This document shows, piece after piece, positions 54,460 through 64,000 of a stretch of 64,000 bases of DNA. The stretch is taken from the NCBI RefSeq assembly GCF_900112025.1, contig NZ_FOKL01000006.1, positions 124,001 to 188,000 on the forward strand, given 5' to 3'. Position 1 is the first letter of the stretch. The number at the start of each line of letters is the position of its first letter. Both the position numbers and the translations under genes were made by a program. This DNA is from Janthinobacterium sp. 344. GTDB taxonomy: Bacteria > Pseudomonadota > Gammaproteobacteria > Burkholderiales > Burkholderiaceae_D. The notes beneath the pieces are model-generated. The model was not told the origin of the DNA. It did no database searches and worked only from the letters and a program-made list of their open reading frames with translations.

Positions 54460-55080
54460 ATGTCCGATTCTACCTTCCTGATGTACCTGCTGGCACTGGC
54501 CGGCGCCTTTTTATTGCCGGGCCCCGACATGGCGCTGGTGCTGGCGACGGGCGCCGCGCGCGGCGTGGCCACGGCGCTGGTGACGGCGCTGGGCATCGCC
54601 GGCGCGCGCGCCGTGCACGTGGCGCTGTCGGGCGCCGGCCTGGCGGCGCTGATGGTGACGCATCCGCAAGCCTTGCGCTGGGTCAAATGGGCGGGCGCCG
54701 CCTACCTGCTGTACCTGGCGGCCCGCCTGCTGCAGTCGGCCCTGTCGAAAACCGCCACGCCCGAGGCGCAGGCGCCCGCCACGGCGCACAGCGCGCGCGC
54801 CAGCTTCGTGCGCGGCTTCCTGACGAATCTGCTCAATCCGAAGGCACTGCTGTTTTGCAGCATGTTCCTGCCGCAATTCGTCGTCGGCAGCGAGAGCGTC
54901 GGCCTGCAATACTTGCGCCTGGGCACCGTCCTGGTGCTGGTGGGCCTGCTGTTCGACGCCGTCTACGCCATCGCCGCAGCGCGCCTGGCGCGCCGCCTGC
55001 GCGGCAAGCCTTCCCCTTACGGCAAGTTCGTGCTGCCCACCGTCTTCGTCTTGCTGGCGGGACGGCTGGTGCTGGGCTGA
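54460..55080 (+). CDS. LysE/RhtB-family amino-acid exporter
   Basis: 206 residues with six predicted helices. Family signature LAGAFLLPGPDMALVLATGA near the start and FVRGFLTNLLNPKALLFCSM in the centre. The C-terminus KFVLPTVFVLLAGRLVLG shows the gene is complete. Substrate is unknown; homoserine, threonine or leucine are typical. The last 64 bases overlap the 3' end of the convergent TPR gene. Confidence 0.9.
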   Translation: MSDSTFLMYLLALAGAFLLPGPDMALVLATGAARGVATALVTALGIAGARAVHVALSGAGLAALMVTHPQALRWVKWAGAAYLLYLAARLLQSALSKTATPEAQAPATAHSARASFVRGFLTNLLNPKALLFCSMFLPQFVVGSESVGLQYLRLGTVLVLVGLLFDAVYAIAAARLARRLRGKPSPYGKFVLPTVFVLLAGRLVLG

Positions 55081-56453
55081 ACTTCCGGCGCAAGCGGCGA
55101 CCCGCCGGCAAAGAAGTCGGGGTAGTCGTTCAACAGGCTGCGCTCCAACTCATTGACCTTGCGAAATTGCCGCAGCGACGGCGCCATGGCCCGGCCCGCA
55201 TCCCAGCTGCGCCAGGCGTTCGGCGCATCGAATTGCGCGTAGAGCGCGTCGCCCAGGTCCTGGTAGGCGGCCGCCATGTGCGGCTTGGCGTGCAGCACTT
55301 GCAGATACAGGGCCATCGCTGCCTGCCGTTGCCCCAGCTGGGCGCGCAGTTGTCCCTCGAACAAAGCCAGTACGGGCTGTGCCAGTCCATATTCCTGGCG
55401 CAAGTCCTGCACGGTGGCCAGCGCGGCCTGCATGCCTTCCTTGTCCTTGGCCAGCAGCGCCCGCGTCAAGTCATGGATGGGCTGGCATGCCTGCATGGCC
55501 AGCTGCTGCTGCGGCGTGAGCTTTTCCACCAGCGCGCCCGTGGAGAAATGGTCTTCCAGCATGGTCAAAAAAGCCTCGAAGGGCTGGTCTGCGGCAAAAA
55601 GCCTTTCCGCTTCGGCCCGCAGCGCCGGATGCGCCCCGGGTTCCAGCGGCGGCAGCAGCGCCGCCTGCGCCAGCACGCGTTCGAGTACGGGCGCATCGGC
55701 CGCCAGCGGGCGGGGCCGGTACACGGACAAGGCATACGTGGCCGGTACGCCCGCCGTCATGGCGCTGATGCGGAAATGGCGCGCGACTTTGCCGGCCATC
55801 TGCTGATGATGCAAGGTGAATGCGGCGGGAATGCGCTTGCCGTCGGCCAGCATCTTCAGCACCGCCGGGTGGCCGCCCCACGTGTAGCGCAACCACTGGG
55901 CAAACGCCGCGGCATCGTCGCCGCTGACGGGGCTTCCAGCAATATCCAGGCGCAGCAGGGGCTGCCCATCGAGCGACCACAGTACGGCGCCGTCGAGCAC
56001 TTGCGGCAGCAAGGGTCCGCGCCGCTTGTTGTCCAGCACCGACAAAGCTTGCTCCTCATACACGGGCGGCGTCGCGTGCTGGCCAAGGCCGCCCGCCTTC
56101 AACATGCCGACGATGCCCTGCCGGTGGCCCAGCTCAGCGGCGCGCGAACCCGCCACGTCGAACAGCGAATACGTGTCGTAGGTGGACGCCGCCGTATCGA
56201 TCCTGTAGCGGCGGCGCGTGGCAAAGTCAAACACGGACAAGGTGTGGCCGTCGCGGACGCTGATGAAATGTTCGCCCAGCACCACGTCGCTGTCCTGCCT
56301 TTCCCGCGCGGGCAGACTGGTTTTCACGCCGGGCTGGTTGACGCGCTCGGTCGTCACCGTGACGTGGAACGCGACGCTGGCCTGGGCCGCGCTGGCGCCC
56401 AGGAAAAGGAAGGCAAGCACGCTGGCGCGGCGCAAGGCGGGAACAAGGAACAT
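55017..56453 (-). CDS. Exported TPR-containing protein, function unknown
   Basis: 478 residues. Signal peptide MFLVPALRRASVLAFLFLGA... to SAAQA/SV (about 24). The middle (50-300) is not recognised and includes SDVVLGEHFISVRDGHTLSV. The C-terminal part has TPR-like helices (PVLALFEGQLRAQLGQRQAA, YLQVLHAKPHMAAAYQDLGD). The last 21 residues are encoded opposite the end of the LysE-type gene and look disordered. The protein is likely periplasmic. Confidence 0.75.
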   Translation of the reverse strand: MFLVPALRRASVLAFLFLGASAAQASVAFHVTVTTERVNQPGVKTSLPARERQDSDVVLGEHFISVRDGHTLSVFDFATRRRYRIDTAASTYDTYSLFDVAGSRAAELGHRQGIVGMLKAGGLGQHATPPVYEEQALSVLDNKRRGPLLPQVLDGAVLWSLDGQPLLRLDIAGSPVSGDDAAAFAQWLRYTWGGHPAVLKMLADGKRIPAAFTLHHQQMAGKVARHFRISAMTAGVPATYALSVYRPRPLAADAPVLERVLAQAALLPPLEPGAHPALRAEAERLFAADQPFEAFLTMLEDHFSTGALVEKLTPQQQLAMQACQPIHDLTRALLAKDKEGMQAALATVQDLRQEYGLAQPVLALFEGQLRAQLGQRQAAMALYLQVLHAKPHMAAAYQDLGDALYAQFDAPNAWRSWDAGRAMAPSLRQFRKVNELERSLLNDYPDFFAGGSPLAPEVQPSTSRPASKTKTVGSTNLP

Positions 56454-56525
56454 GGCGGATGATGCGGTGAAGAAATGCTGATTCTAAGGCAAAGCACGCG
56501 CTTGTCCCGTTTTGCTGACAAGCAT

Positions 56526-56552
56526 AAAAAAAGACAGCCGCAGCTGTCTTTT
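56526..56552 (-). terminator. Intrinsic terminator after phaB
   Basis: On the minus strand GACAGC-TGCG-GCTGTC is followed by a T tract of seven (A526-A532). It lies 21 bases past the phaB stop and before the TPR gene. Confidence 0.85.
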
Positions 56553-56572
56553 CTGGTTTACCGCAACAACGA

Positions 56573-57313
56573 TTACGACATGTGCTGGCCGCCGTTGATC
56601 GAGATATTCGCGCCCGTGACGAACGCCGCCTCATCGGAAGCCAGGTAGGCCACCAGGCCCGCCACTTCTTCCGGCTTGCCCAGGCGCGCCATCGGAATTT
56701 GCGGAATGATTTTGCTGTCGAGCACTTCCTGCGGAATCGCCATGACCATCTTGGTGCCGATGTAGCCGGGCGAGATGGTGTTGACGGTGACGTTCTTGCG
56801 CGCCACTTCCAGCGCCAGCGACTTGGTGAAGCCGTGCATGCCCGCCTTTGCGGCGGAATAGTTGGTCTGGCCGAAGGCGCCCTTCTGGCCGTTCACGGAC
56901 GAGATATTGATGATGCGGCCCCAGCCGCGTTCCACCATGCCGTCGCAGACGGGCTTGGTCATGTTGAAGACGGAATCGAGGTTGGTGCCCATCACGGCGT
57001 CCCAGTTCGGCTTGTCCATCTTCTTGAAGGTCATGTCGCGCGTGATGCCGGCATTGTTCACCAGCACGTCGACGGGACCGATTTCCGCTTCCACGGCCGC
57101 CACGCAGGCCGCCGCCGAATCGTAGTCGGCCACGTCGCACGGATACGCCTTGAAATCGTAGCCCATGTCCTTCGTCGTCGCCAGCCATTCCGCGACCTTC
57201 GGATTACCCGGGGAATAGGTCGTCACCACGCGATAGCCGAGCGCCGCCAGCTTGAAACACACCGCTTCGCCCAGACCACCCATGCCACCAGTTACCAATG
57301 CAACTCTTGCCAT
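56573..57313 (-). CDS. phaB: Acetoacetyl-CoA reductase
   Basis: 246 residues from the second of two close ATGs, because GAGGGG lies 6 bases before it and only abuts the first (57319). SDR fold: VALVTGGMGGLGEAV, NVNNAG-type LVNNAGITRDMTFKKM, Ser in NISSVNGQKGAFGQ and Tyr/Lys in NYSAAKAGMHGF (about 151/155). The sequence is of the PhaB type, reducing acetoacetyl-CoA to (R)-3-hydroxybutyryl-CoA with NADPH for polyhydroxybutyrate. It lies 212 bases after phaA with repeat A4 between. Confidence 0.94.
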   Translation of the reverse strand: MARVALVTGGMGGLGEAVCFKLAALGYRVVTTYSPGNPKVAEWLATTKDMGYDFKAYPCDVADYDSAAACVAAVEAEIGPVDVLVNNAGITRDMTFKKMDKPNWDAVMGTNLDSVFNMTKPVCDGMVERGWGRIINISSVNGQKGAFGQTNYSAAKAGMHGFTKSLALEVARKNVTVNTISPGYIGTKMVMAIPQEVLDSKIIPQIPMARLGKPEEVAGLVAYLASDEAAFVTGANISINGGQHMS

Positions 57314-57401
57314 TTTCATCCCCTCAGTGTCGTTCTATTGCTAAAAAGTTAATAATCTAATCAAAGCAATCCGTGCCGCCAATCCATCCAGCGGCGGATT
57401 A

Positions 57402-57517
57402 CATCGAACCTGACCGTAGCGAGCGGCAGCGAGTTGTGGCTAAGAAGCGCAACCGTGCTCTAGCACGGTGAGCATCGCAGGCCGCAAATCGCGACGCGCA
57501 GTAGGTCAGGTTCGATG
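57402..57517. repeat. Dispersed palindromic element, family A copy 4
   Basis: Perfect 14-base inverted ends CATCGAACCTGACC and GGTCAGGTTCGATG. The inner palindrome ACCGTGCT-CT-AGCACGGT (57452-57469) corresponds to the core of copy 1, with GCACGGTGAGCATCGC resembling GTACGGTGAGCAACGC there. It starts 8 bases beyond the phaA stop, between phaA and phaB. Confidence 0.85.
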
Positions 57518-57524
57518 TTCACCA

Positions 57525-58703
57525 TTAGTCGCGTTCGATGGCCAGGGCCACGCCCATGCCACCGCCGATGCACAGCGCGGCCAGGCCTTTCTTGGCGTCG
57601 CGGCGTATCATTTCGTGGATCAGCGTCACCAGGATGCGCGCACCGGAGGCGCCGATCGGGTGGCCGATGGCAATCGCGCCGCCGTTCACGTTGATCTTGC
57701 TGGTATCCCAGCCCATTTCCTTGTTGACGGCAATCGCTTGCGCGGCAAACGCTTCGTTGATTTCCATCAGGTCCAGCTCTTCATGCGTCCAGCCGGCTTT
57801 TTTCAGGCACAAACGCGACGCGGAGACGGGGCCCATGCCCATGACGGCCGGGTCCAGGCCCGACGAGGCGTAAGCCTTGATGCGTGCCAGCGGTTTCAGG
57901 CCCAGTTCCTTCGCTTGCGAGGCGGACATCATGATGACGGCGGCGGCGCCGTCGTTCAGGCCCGAGGCATTGCCGGCCGTGACGGTGCCGTCCTTGGCGA
58001 ACGCGGGACGCAGGCCGGCCAGCGATTCCAGGGTCGAGCCCGGCTTGATGTATTCGTCGCTGTCGAAGACCACGCTGCCCTTCTTGCTGGTGATTTCCAG
58101 CGGCAGGATTTCATCCTTGAACTTGCCGGCCTTGTGCGCCGCTTCCGCCTTCAGCTGCGACTGCAGCGCGAATTCATCCTGCTCGGCGCGCGTCACTTCG
58201 TATTTCTTGGCGACGTTTTCCGCCGTGATGCCCATGTGGTACTGGTTGTACACGTCCCACAGGCCGTCGACGATCATGGTGTCGATCATCTTGAAGTCGC
58301 CCATGCGGAAACCGTCGCGCGAGCCGTTCATCGCGTGCGGCGAGGCGCTCATGTTTTCCTGGCCGCCGGCGATGATGATGTTGGCGTCGCCGCACTTGAT
58401 CGCCTGTGCCGCCAGGTGCGTGGCCTTCAGGCCGCTGCCGCAGACTTTATTGATGGTGAAAGCGGGTATGCTGCTCGGCAAGCCGGCCTTGATGACGGCC
58501 TGGCGCGCGGCGTTCTGGCCGACGGCGGCCGTCAATACCTGGCCCAGGATGGCTTCGCCGATCAGGTTCGGGTCGATGCCGGTCTGTGCCAGCAAACCCT
58601 TGATTACATGCGCGCCCAGTTCGGACGCAGGAATCTTGGCCAGACTGCCACCGAATTTGCCGACTGCGGTACGGCCGGCGGCCACGATTACGACATCATC
58701 CAT
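57525..58703 (-). CDS. phaA: Acetyl-CoA C-acetyltransferase (beta-ketothiolase)
   Basis: 392 residues. Thiolase residues: Cys89 in [17 protein letters not shown], His in [14 protein letters not shown] and the second Cys in [18 protein letters not shown]. The length and ends ([20 protein letters not shown]) match PhaA-type biosynthetic thiolases. It condenses two acetyl-CoA for the polyhydroxybutyrate pathway. CGGAGAAATAA precedes the ATG. The polymerase gene phaC is not in the window. Confidence 0.94.
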   Translation of the reverse strand: MDDVVIVAAGRTAVGKFGGSLAKIPASELGAHVIKGLLAQTGIDPNLIGEAILGQVLTAAVGQNAARQAVIKAGLPSSIPAFTINKVCGSGLKATHLAAQAIKCGDANIIIAGGQENMSASPHAMNGSRDGFRMGDFKMIDTMIVDGLWDVYNQYHMGITAENVAKKYEVTRAEQDEFALQSQLKAEAAHKAGKFKDEILPLEITSKKGSVVFDSDEYIKPGSTLESLAGLRPAFAKDGTVTAGNASGLNDGAAAVIMMSASQAKELGLKPLARIKAYASSGLDPAVMGMGPVSASRLCLKKAGWTHEELDLMEINEAFAAQAIAVNKEMGWDTSKINVNGGAIAIGHPIGASGARILVTLIHEMIRRDAKKGLAALCIGGGMGVALAIERD

Positions 58704-58921
58704 TTATTTCTCCGATATGCAGGCCACGAAGGCCAAGGTCAAGGTGCTAATAGAATCCAATCCAATGAATCCGGGAAGACACAGCAGGCTGTGTTTCATT
58801 CTAGCGCGGCATAGGCCACAGTTCCAGCGCCGCACGGCAGGCGGCAACGATGTCTGCCGGCCCGGCGGTGGCGACGGGCGGCCTGGCGCGGCGGATAGCC
58901 GCTGCCCGGGCCGCGACGCGC

Positions 58922-59407
58922 TTACGCCCGACTTGCGGGACGCGTGTTTTTATTTTTATCATACCCTTCATCCGCCCCGCCGAAAGGGGTTTTTAGAAAA
59001 TTATTGAAGGGAATAATCAGGGGCACGGGGGTTTGCTTTACCACCTGCAACAGCTCGCCAAATTTTTGACGCGATGCAGCAAACTCACCCTTTGTCACGG
59101 TATCGAATTTCTCCTGCGTTTCTTGGGCAACATCCTTTGCCTGGCGACCATATGCACCGATGCGCTCGATGGCCAGTTGCGACTGCGTGCGCGACAACTG
59201 CAGCAGCGTCTGCGGATCTTTTGCCGACAGCAGCTGATTGCCCGCCACCGCAGCGGCGGCCAGCGCCGTGCGGGCCGCATCGAGTTGCAAGTCGAGCACG
59301 CTGGCGCCACTGTCAAAGGCGGCCTGGGCATACGCTTGCGCGCTGATCAATTGCGCTTCCACCACAGCCTTGCCGGCCAGTGTCCATTGCTCGGAAAATG
59401 AAAACAT
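58922..59407 (-). CDS. Phasin (polyhydroxyalkanoate granule protein)
   Basis: 161 residues from the ATG at 59407, with GGAGAGGAACACT ahead; an ATG five codons upstream is less well placed. Phasin_2-type helical protein: [40 protein letters not shown] and [20 protein letters not shown]. It coats polymer granules and controls their number. It lies upstream of phaA on the same strand, 218 bases away. Confidence 0.88.
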   Translation of the reverse strand: MFSFSEQWTLAGKAVVEAQLISAQAYAQAAFDSGASVLDLQLDAARTALAAAAVAGNQLLSAKDPQTLLQLSRTQSQLAIERIGAYGRQAKDVAQETQEKFDTVTKGEFAASRQKFGELLQVVKQTPVPLIIPFNNFLKTPFGGADEGYDKNKNTRPASRA

Positions 59408-59536
59408 AGTGTTCCTCTCCAATGTGAAGGCGGTGCCATGTTGCGCCGCACAGTGCTCAACTGTAAGCGGTGGTTCATTGCTGAACCTTGATATAGCTCA
59501 AGCTTTTCTGTTGGTTTGTTTCCAATTCAACGTTGA

Positions 59537-60445
59537 TCAAGACAACAACTTGATACCGTCCAGCGACGCCGCGCACTGCTCGCGTATCACGCTGACGAAG
59601 TCGCGCACATACGCCTTGTCCTGCAGCGGCTCCGGCACGGAGACATACAGGTCGCTCCACAAGCCATGTTCGCCCACCGGGCGCGCCACCACATAATCGT
59701 AATCGACATAATTCTTGATGGCCCAGTTCGGCAAGGCGGCGATGCCGCGCCGGCTGGCCACCAGCTGCAGCACGGCGACCGTCAATTCCGCCGTGCGGCG
59801 TTCAAACTGGATACCGGCGGGCCGCAGCACTTCGCGGATCAGGTCGATGCGCTCTTCCGGCACGGGATAGGTAATCAATGTTTCGCCCGTAAAGTCGCTC
59901 GCCGCCAGCCGGCGCTGCGCCTGCAGCCGGTGCTTCTGCGCCATCACCACCAGCATTTCAAAGCGGAACAGGGGAAACACGGTGAAATCGGGGCCGTACG
60001 GCGAGCCGATCACCAGATCCGCCTCGCCCGAGCGCAGCAGGTCGGCCGGTTCGCTGTGAAAGCCGGAGACAAGATCGATCTCCACTTCCGGCCAGCGCTG
60101 GCGGAACGCATCCATCACCGGCATGAGCCAGTCGAAACAGGTATGGCATTCGAGCGCCACGCGCAGCTGCCCCTTGTCGCCCTGCGACAGGCGCGCCACG
60201 TCGCGCTCGGCCAGCTCGATCTCGGGCAGCAGCTTGTCGGCCAGCGCCAGCAAGCGGCTGCCCGTGGCCGTAAACGCGATCGGCATCGACTTGCGCTCGA
60301 ACAAAGGCGCGTTGTAGCGCTCTTCCAGCAAGCGGATCTGGTGCGACAGCGCCGACTGGGTCAGGTTGAGCAGCTGCGCCGCGCGCACCAGGCTGCCGGA
60401 TGAACGCAGGGCACTCAGGGTGCGCAGGTGGCGAATTTCTAGCAT
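59537..60445 (-). CDS. metR: LysR-type methionine regulator MetR
   Basis: 302 residues. Winged HTH at 1-60 ([40 protein letters not shown]). The effector domain follows, with [20 protein letters not shown] near 94-113, a MetR hallmark. It is divergent from metE and shares its control region. MetR activates metE with homocysteine as co-activator in enteric bacteria. Confidence 0.92.
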   Translation of the reverse strand: MLEIRHLRTLSALRSSGSLVRAAQLLNLTQSALSHQIRLLEERYNAPLFERKSMPIAFTATGSRLLALADKLLPEIELAERDVARLSQGDKGQLRVALECHTCFDWLMPVMDAFRQRWPEVEIDLVSGFHSEPADLLRSGEADLVIGSPYGPDFTVFPLFRFEMLVVMAQKHRLQAQRRLAASDFTGETLITYPVPEERIDLIREVLRPAGIQFERRTAELTVAVLQLVASRRGIAALPNWAIKNYVDYDYVVARPVGEHGLWSDLYVSVPEPLQDKAYVRDFVSVIREQCAASLDGIKLLS

Positions 60446-60466
60446 CGGGAAAATGAATGATCGACG

Positions 60467-60479
60467 TGAATTATTTTCA
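60467..60479. promoter_or_regulatory. MetR-binding site
   Basis: TGAA-TTATT-TTCA fits the enteric MetR consensus TGAA-N5-TTCA with an A/T centre. It lies 21 bases from the metR start and 84 bases from the metE start, so it may serve both activation of metE and control of metR. No cobalamin riboswitch is evident in the 118-base gap. Confidence 0.75.
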
Positions 60480-60563
60480 TGTTATTCGGCAAAATGTTTC
60501 GTTTTGATTATAAATCAGATTGCCGCACACTCTAGCGCATCCACATTAAATCTCGATGACATC

Positions 60564-62885
60564 ATGACCGTCCACACGCATATTCTTGGCTTTCCCCGTA
60601 TCGGCGCCGCGCGCGAACTGAAAGTGGCGCTGGAAAGCCACTGGCGCGGCGAACTCTCCGCGGCGGCCTTGGAAGCCACGGGGCAACAATTGCGCGCGCG
60701 CCACTGGGCGCAGCAAAGGGAGGCGGGCCTCGATTACGTCACCGTGGGCGACTTCGCCTGGTATGACCAGATGGCCAACCATATCCAGCTGCTGGGCTGC
60801 GAACCGGCGCGTTTCGACTTTGACGCGCAGCAATCGCCGCTGTCGCGCTATTTCACCATGGCGCGCGGCGACGACAGCCAGGCGGATCGCGCCGCATGCG
60901 GCCACGGCCACCAGGAACACGGAGCCGGCCGGCACGCGCTGGAAATGCGCAAGTGGTTTGACACGAATTACCATTACCTGGTGCCCGAATTGTCGCCGCT
61001 GACGCGCTTTGCGCTGGCCGGTGAGCGCCTGTTCGATGAAGTGGCCGAGGCGCAGGCGCTGGGCCACCAGGTCAAGGCGGCCCTCATCGGCCCCCTCACC
61101 TTCCTGTGGCTGGGCAAGGAAAAGACGCCCGCCGGGTCAAGCTTTGACCGCCTGGCCCTACTGGAACAATTGCTGCCCGTCTACGGCGCCCTGCTCGACC
61201 GCCTGAAACGGCAAGGCGTGGCCTGGGTGCAGGTCGACGAACCGATCCTGGGCCTGGACTTGCCCCACGCGTGGCGCAGCGCGTTTGAAAGCAGCTACTG
61301 GCAACTGAACCAGGTGGGCGTGAATATCCTGCTGGCGACGTATTTCTCGCCGCTGGAAGAAAACCTCAGCCTGGCTTGCCGCCTGCCCGTGGCCGGCCTG
61401 CACGTCGATGGCATCCGCGCGCCGCATGAACTGACCAGCATCACGGACTGGCTGCCCGCGCACAAGGTGCTGTCGATCGGCATCGTCGATGGGCGCAATA
61501 TCTGGCGCACCGACCTCGACGCGGCCCTGGCCGTGCTGCAGCCGCTGGCGGCCAGGCGCAACGGCCAGCTGTGGCTGGCGCCATCGTGCTCCCTGCTGCA
61601 CGTGCCGTTCAGCCTGGAAGGCGAGACGGAGCTGGAGAGCGACATCCAGCCCTGGCTGGCGTTCGCCACGGAAAAGCTGGCGGAATTGGCCGTGCTCAAA
61701 GGTGCGCTGGCAGGCCATCCCGATGACGCCGCGCTGGCAAGGTCCCGTCTGGCCATCGCCAGCCGCCGCGCCAGCGCCCGCGTGCATCGCCCGCCGGTGG
61801 CACAGCGGCTGCAGGCGCTCACGCCCACCGTCGACCGGCGCGATTCCAGCTTCCCGCAGCGCCAGGCCATGCAGCGCGCGCGCTTCCAGCTGCCCGACTT
61901 CCCCACGACGACCATCGGTTCCTTCCCGCAAACGACGGCCATCCGCGCCGCCCGCGCGCGTTTCAAGCGGGGCGAGCTGGCGGCGGCCGACTATGAACGG
62001 CAGATGCGCGCCGAAATCGCCCACGCCGTGCGCCGCCAGGAAGCGCTGGGCCTGGACGTGCTCGTGCATGGCGAAGCGGAACGCAACGACATGGTGGAAT
62101 ACTTCGGCGAGCAGCTCGACGGCTTCGCCTTCACGCGCCACGGCTGGGTGCAGTCCTACGGTTCGCGCTGCGTCAAGCCGCCCATCCTCTATGGCGACGT
62201 GCAGCGCCCCGCCGCCATGACGGTGGCCTGGACCGTGCACGCGCAAAGCCTGACGCGCAAACCCATGAAAGGCATGCTGACGGGCCCCGTAACGATGCTG
62301 CAATGGTCGTTCGTGCGCGACGACCAGCCGCGCGCGACGACGGCGCTGCAGCTGGCCCTGGCCATCCGCGATGAAGTGCAAGACCTGGAAACGGCCGGCA
62401 TCGGCATCATCCAGATCGACGAGCCGGCCCTCCGCGAAGGCTTGCCGCTGCGCCGCGGCCAGTGGGACGCCTACCTGGACTGGGCCACGCGCGCCTTCCG
62501 CATCGCCGCCTCGGTGGTCGGCGACGCGACGCAGATCCACACGCACATGTGCTACGCGCAGTTCAACGACATCCTGCCGCAGATCGCCGCCATGGATGCG
62601 GACGTCGTCACGATCGAGACGAGCCGCTCGGACATGGAACTGCTGGCGGGTTTTGGCCACTTCCAGTACCCGAACGAGATCGGCCCCGGCGTGTACGACA
62701 TCCACTCGCCGCGCATCCCCAGCACCGTCGACATGGTGACATTGCTGCAAAAAGCCAGCGCCGTCATTCCGCCAGCCCATTTATGGGTGAATCCGGACTG
62801 CGGCCTGAAGACGCGGGGCTGGGCGGAAACGGAGGTGGCCTTGAAAAACATGGTCGCGGCGGCGCGGCAGATGCGCGCAGCCTGA
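60564..62885 (+). CDS. metE: Cobalamin-independent methionine synthase
   Basis: 773 residues from the ATG at 60564 (a frame 66 codons longer is shadow). The N-terminal half begins [20 protein letters not shown] and has [14 protein letters not shown]. The catalytic half starts [16 protein letters not shown]. Zinc ligands are His/Cys in [13 protein letters not shown] (about 661-663), Glu in [13 protein letters not shown] and Cys in [13 protein letters not shown] (about 744). It transfers a methyl from methyl-tetrahydrofolate polyglutamate to homocysteine. Length is normal. Confidence 0.96.
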   Translation: MTVHTHILGFPRIGAARELKVALESHWRGELSAAALEATGQQLRARHWAQQREAGLDYVTVGDFAWYDQMANHIQLLGCEPARFDFDAQQSPLSRYFTMARGDDSQADRAACGHGHQEHGAGRHALEMRKWFDTNYHYLVPELSPLTRFALAGERLFDEVAEAQALGHQVKAALIGPLTFLWLGKEKTPAGSSFDRLALLEQLLPVYGALLDRLKRQGVAWVQVDEPILGLDLPHAWRSAFESSYWQLNQVGVNILLATYFSPLEENLSLACRLPVAGLHVDGIRAPHELTSITDWLPAHKVLSIGIVDGRNIWRTDLDAALAVLQPLAARRNGQLWLAPSCSLLHVPFSLEGETELESDIQPWLAFATEKLAELAVLKGALAGHPDDAALARSRLAIASRRASARVHRPPVAQRLQALTPTVDRRDSSFPQRQAMQRARFQLPDFPTTTIGSFPQTTAIRAARARFKRGELAAADYERQMRAEIAHAVRRQEALGLDVLVHGEAERNDMVEYFGEQLDGFAFTRHGWVQSYGSRCVKPPILYGDVQRPAAMTVAWTVHAQSLTRKPMKGMLTGPVTMLQWSFVRDDQPRATTALQLALAIRDEVQDLETAGIGIIQIDEPALREGLPLRRGQWDAYLDWATRAFRIAASVVGDATQIHTHMCYAQFNDILPQIAAMDADVVTIETSRSDMELLAGFGHFQYPNEIGPGVYDIHSPRIPSTVDMVTLLQKASAVIPPAHLWVNPDCGLKTRGWAETEVALKNMVAAARQMRAA

Positions 62886-62925
62886 GCAGCCTTGGCGCCT
62901 GAGGGCGCATGCAGGGCCGCTTCGG

Positions 62926-62966
62926 GGGCAGCGCAGCGGTTTTCCGGGGCGCCGCCCGTTTTTTTT
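62926..62966 (+). terminator. Intrinsic terminator after metE
   Basis: GGGCAGCGC and GCGCCGCCC form a 9-bp stem with one mismatch and a 14-base loop, followed by G and eight T. It lies 40 bases after the metE stop. Confidence 0.65.
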
Positions 62967-63113
62967 GCCATGAAGTAGGTGTTGCCCTGCGGAATAGCAC
63001 GCGCCAGGTCCCTGAGGCCGATTTTTTTGCAGTAGAATGCAAGAAATTTACTGCTCCCTATTGTTGCCGTACAGCACAGTTGGCCTGCCGCAGTTTCACC
63101 TTGATAAATGTTT

Positions 63114-63863
63114 ATGTCCAAAAGCCCGTCGCAGAAGCCTATCGAAATCAAGATTTCCACCGTCGTCGCCGTTTCCGCCATCGTGCATAGCGCCGATACG
63201 CAGGCACTCGATGCCGCCTTGCACGACATGACGGGAGGCGTGGCGGACTTTTTCGAGGACGACCTGGCCGTGCTGGACGTGGCCGCCCTGCCGCCTGGCA
63301 GCGTGCCCGTCGACTGGGCGGCCCTGGTGGCCCTGCTGAAAAAATACCGTTTGAATGCCGTGGCCGTGCGCAATGCGCCAGCCGAGATGCACGCGGCCAT
63401 CCTGGCGCAGGGCCTGAGCCTGGACAGCGGCAAGACGCGCGACGACGCGCCGCCCAAGGATGGCCCCAAGGATACCCCCACGGCGGCCGCCCAGTCGGGC
63501 GCCGACGCACAGGTGATGGTGGTCGACACGCCCGTGCGGGCCGGCCAGCGCATTTATGCGCGCGGCTGCGACCTGATCATCACGGCCGTCGTCAACAATG
63601 GCGCGGAAATCATCGCCGACGGCAGCATCCACGTGTATTCCTCGCTGTACGGCCGCGCGCTGGCGGGCGCCTCGGGCAATGCCCAGGCGCGCATCTTCGC
63701 GCTGGCCATGGAACCGGAACTGGTCTCGATCGCGGGCGTGTACCGCACCTTCGAGGATGGTTTCCCTCCGGAAATGGCGCGCGGACCCGCGCAAATTCGT
63801 TTGGCTGGGGACAGAATCGATATACACTCTGTCAATCCGGTCACTCCCGTGAACCGCTCTTAA
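63114..63863 (+). CDS. minC: Septum-site determining protein MinC
   Basis: 249 residues from the ATG at 63114; an ATG two codons earlier (63108) is equally possible as neither has a strong ribosome site. The N-terminal FtsZ-inhibiting domain (about 10-105) is followed by an acidic/Pro linker (KTRDDAPPKDGPKDTPTAAA). The C-terminal beta-helix has VRAGQRIYARGCDLIITAVV, GAEIIADGSIHVYSSLYGRA and GNAQARIFALAMEPELVSIA. It blocks FtsZ rings away from midcell together with MinD, which follows by 37 bases. Confidence 0.95.
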   Translation: MSKSPSQKPIEIKISTVVAVSAIVHSADTQALDAALHDMTGGVADFFEDDLAVLDVAALPPGSVPVDWAALVALLKKYRLNAVAVRNAPAEMHAAILAQGLSLDSGKTRDDAPPKDGPKDTPTAAAQSGADAQVMVVDTPVRAGQRIYARGCDLIITAVVNNGAEIIADGSIHVYSSLYGRALAGASGNAQARIFALAMEPELVSIAGVYRTFEDGFPPEMARGPAQIRLAGDRIDIHSVNPVTPVNRS

Positions 63864-63900
63864 GCTGCACAATTCAAGAGATATCTGAAAAGGATTATTT

Positions 63901-64000
63901 GTGGCAAGAATTATTGTTGTGACGTCCGGCAAGGGCGGTGTCGGCAAGACGACCTCTAGCGCCAGTTTTTCCACTGGCCTGGCCATGCGCGGCCACAAGA
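63901..64000 (+). CDS. minD: Septum-site determining ATPase MinD, partial
   Basis: Only the first 33 codons are present, from a GTG start preceded by AAAAGGATTATTT. The deviant Walker A motif SGKGGVGKTTSSASF is typical of MinD, as is the opening ARIIVVTSGKGG. It recruits MinC to the membrane. The rest, and the expected minE, lie beyond the window. Confidence 0.95.
   Translation, partial: MARIIVVTSGKGGVGKTTSSASFSTGLAMRGHK

Noticed and set aside
60446..60563. Cobalamin riboswitch ahead of metE
   Set aside because: The gap is only 118 bases and lacks the conserved B12-box pattern; a MetR box explains the control.

Overview
This window looks like the chromosome of a high-GC beta-proteobacterium, most probably an Oxalobacteraceae member (Janthinobacterium, Massilia or Duganella type). 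That placement is an inference from protein character, gene content and two dispersed intergenic palindrome families. About 45 protein genes and one tRNA can be supported. No rRNA, transposase, CRISPR array or prophage was seen.

Region 1 (1-6.9 kb): a minus-strand operon with an atypical sigma-factor-like protein, a single-pass membrane protein with an anti-sigma-like tail, and a lipoprotein that runs off the window. It is divergent from an exported caspase-fold (C14) protein with Sel1-like repeats. Then come a membrane protein, a lipoprotein and a TPR/2-oxoglutarate oxygenase-like protein.

Region 2 (6.9-34.3 kb): a large co-oriented locus for arabinan and L-arabinose use. It has a TonB receptor, a GPH-family symporter, a furanose-type ABC importer (ytfQRT-yjfF like), seven glycoside hydrolases (four GH43, one each of GH51, GH97 and GH127), an aldose 1-epimerase and a LysR regulator. 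The non-phosphorylating oxidative pathway is present from SDR dehydrogenase through IlvD/EDD dehydratase and AraD1-type dehydratase to 2-ketoglutarate semialdehyde dehydrogenase. Polysaccharide would be cut outside or in the periplasm, sugars and oligomers imported, and L-arabinose oxidised to 2-oxoglutarate. No lactonase gene is in the locus. Three operons in it share a promoter with identical spacing of four sequence blocks, which is the best regulatory discovery here.

Region 3 (34.3-37.5 kb): a DJ-1/PfpI protein, then an A+T-richer accessory stretch with one AlbA_2/ATPase-fold gene, ending at a tRNA-Arg(CCG).

Region 4 (37.6-56.5 kb): mostly core or housekeeping genes: cytochrome c, two tandem M13 metallopeptidases, a small Gly-rich exported protein with a terminator in its leader, a CtpA protease, a KAS III-like synthase, a CPA2 antiporter, a 2,4-dienoyl-CoA reductase, small hypotheticals, prolyl aminopeptidase, Lrp/LysE and a TPR protein.

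Region 5 (56.5-64 kb): phaA-phaB plus a phasin (polyhydroxybutyrate), metR/metE divergent with a recognisable MetR box, and minC followed by the start of minD.
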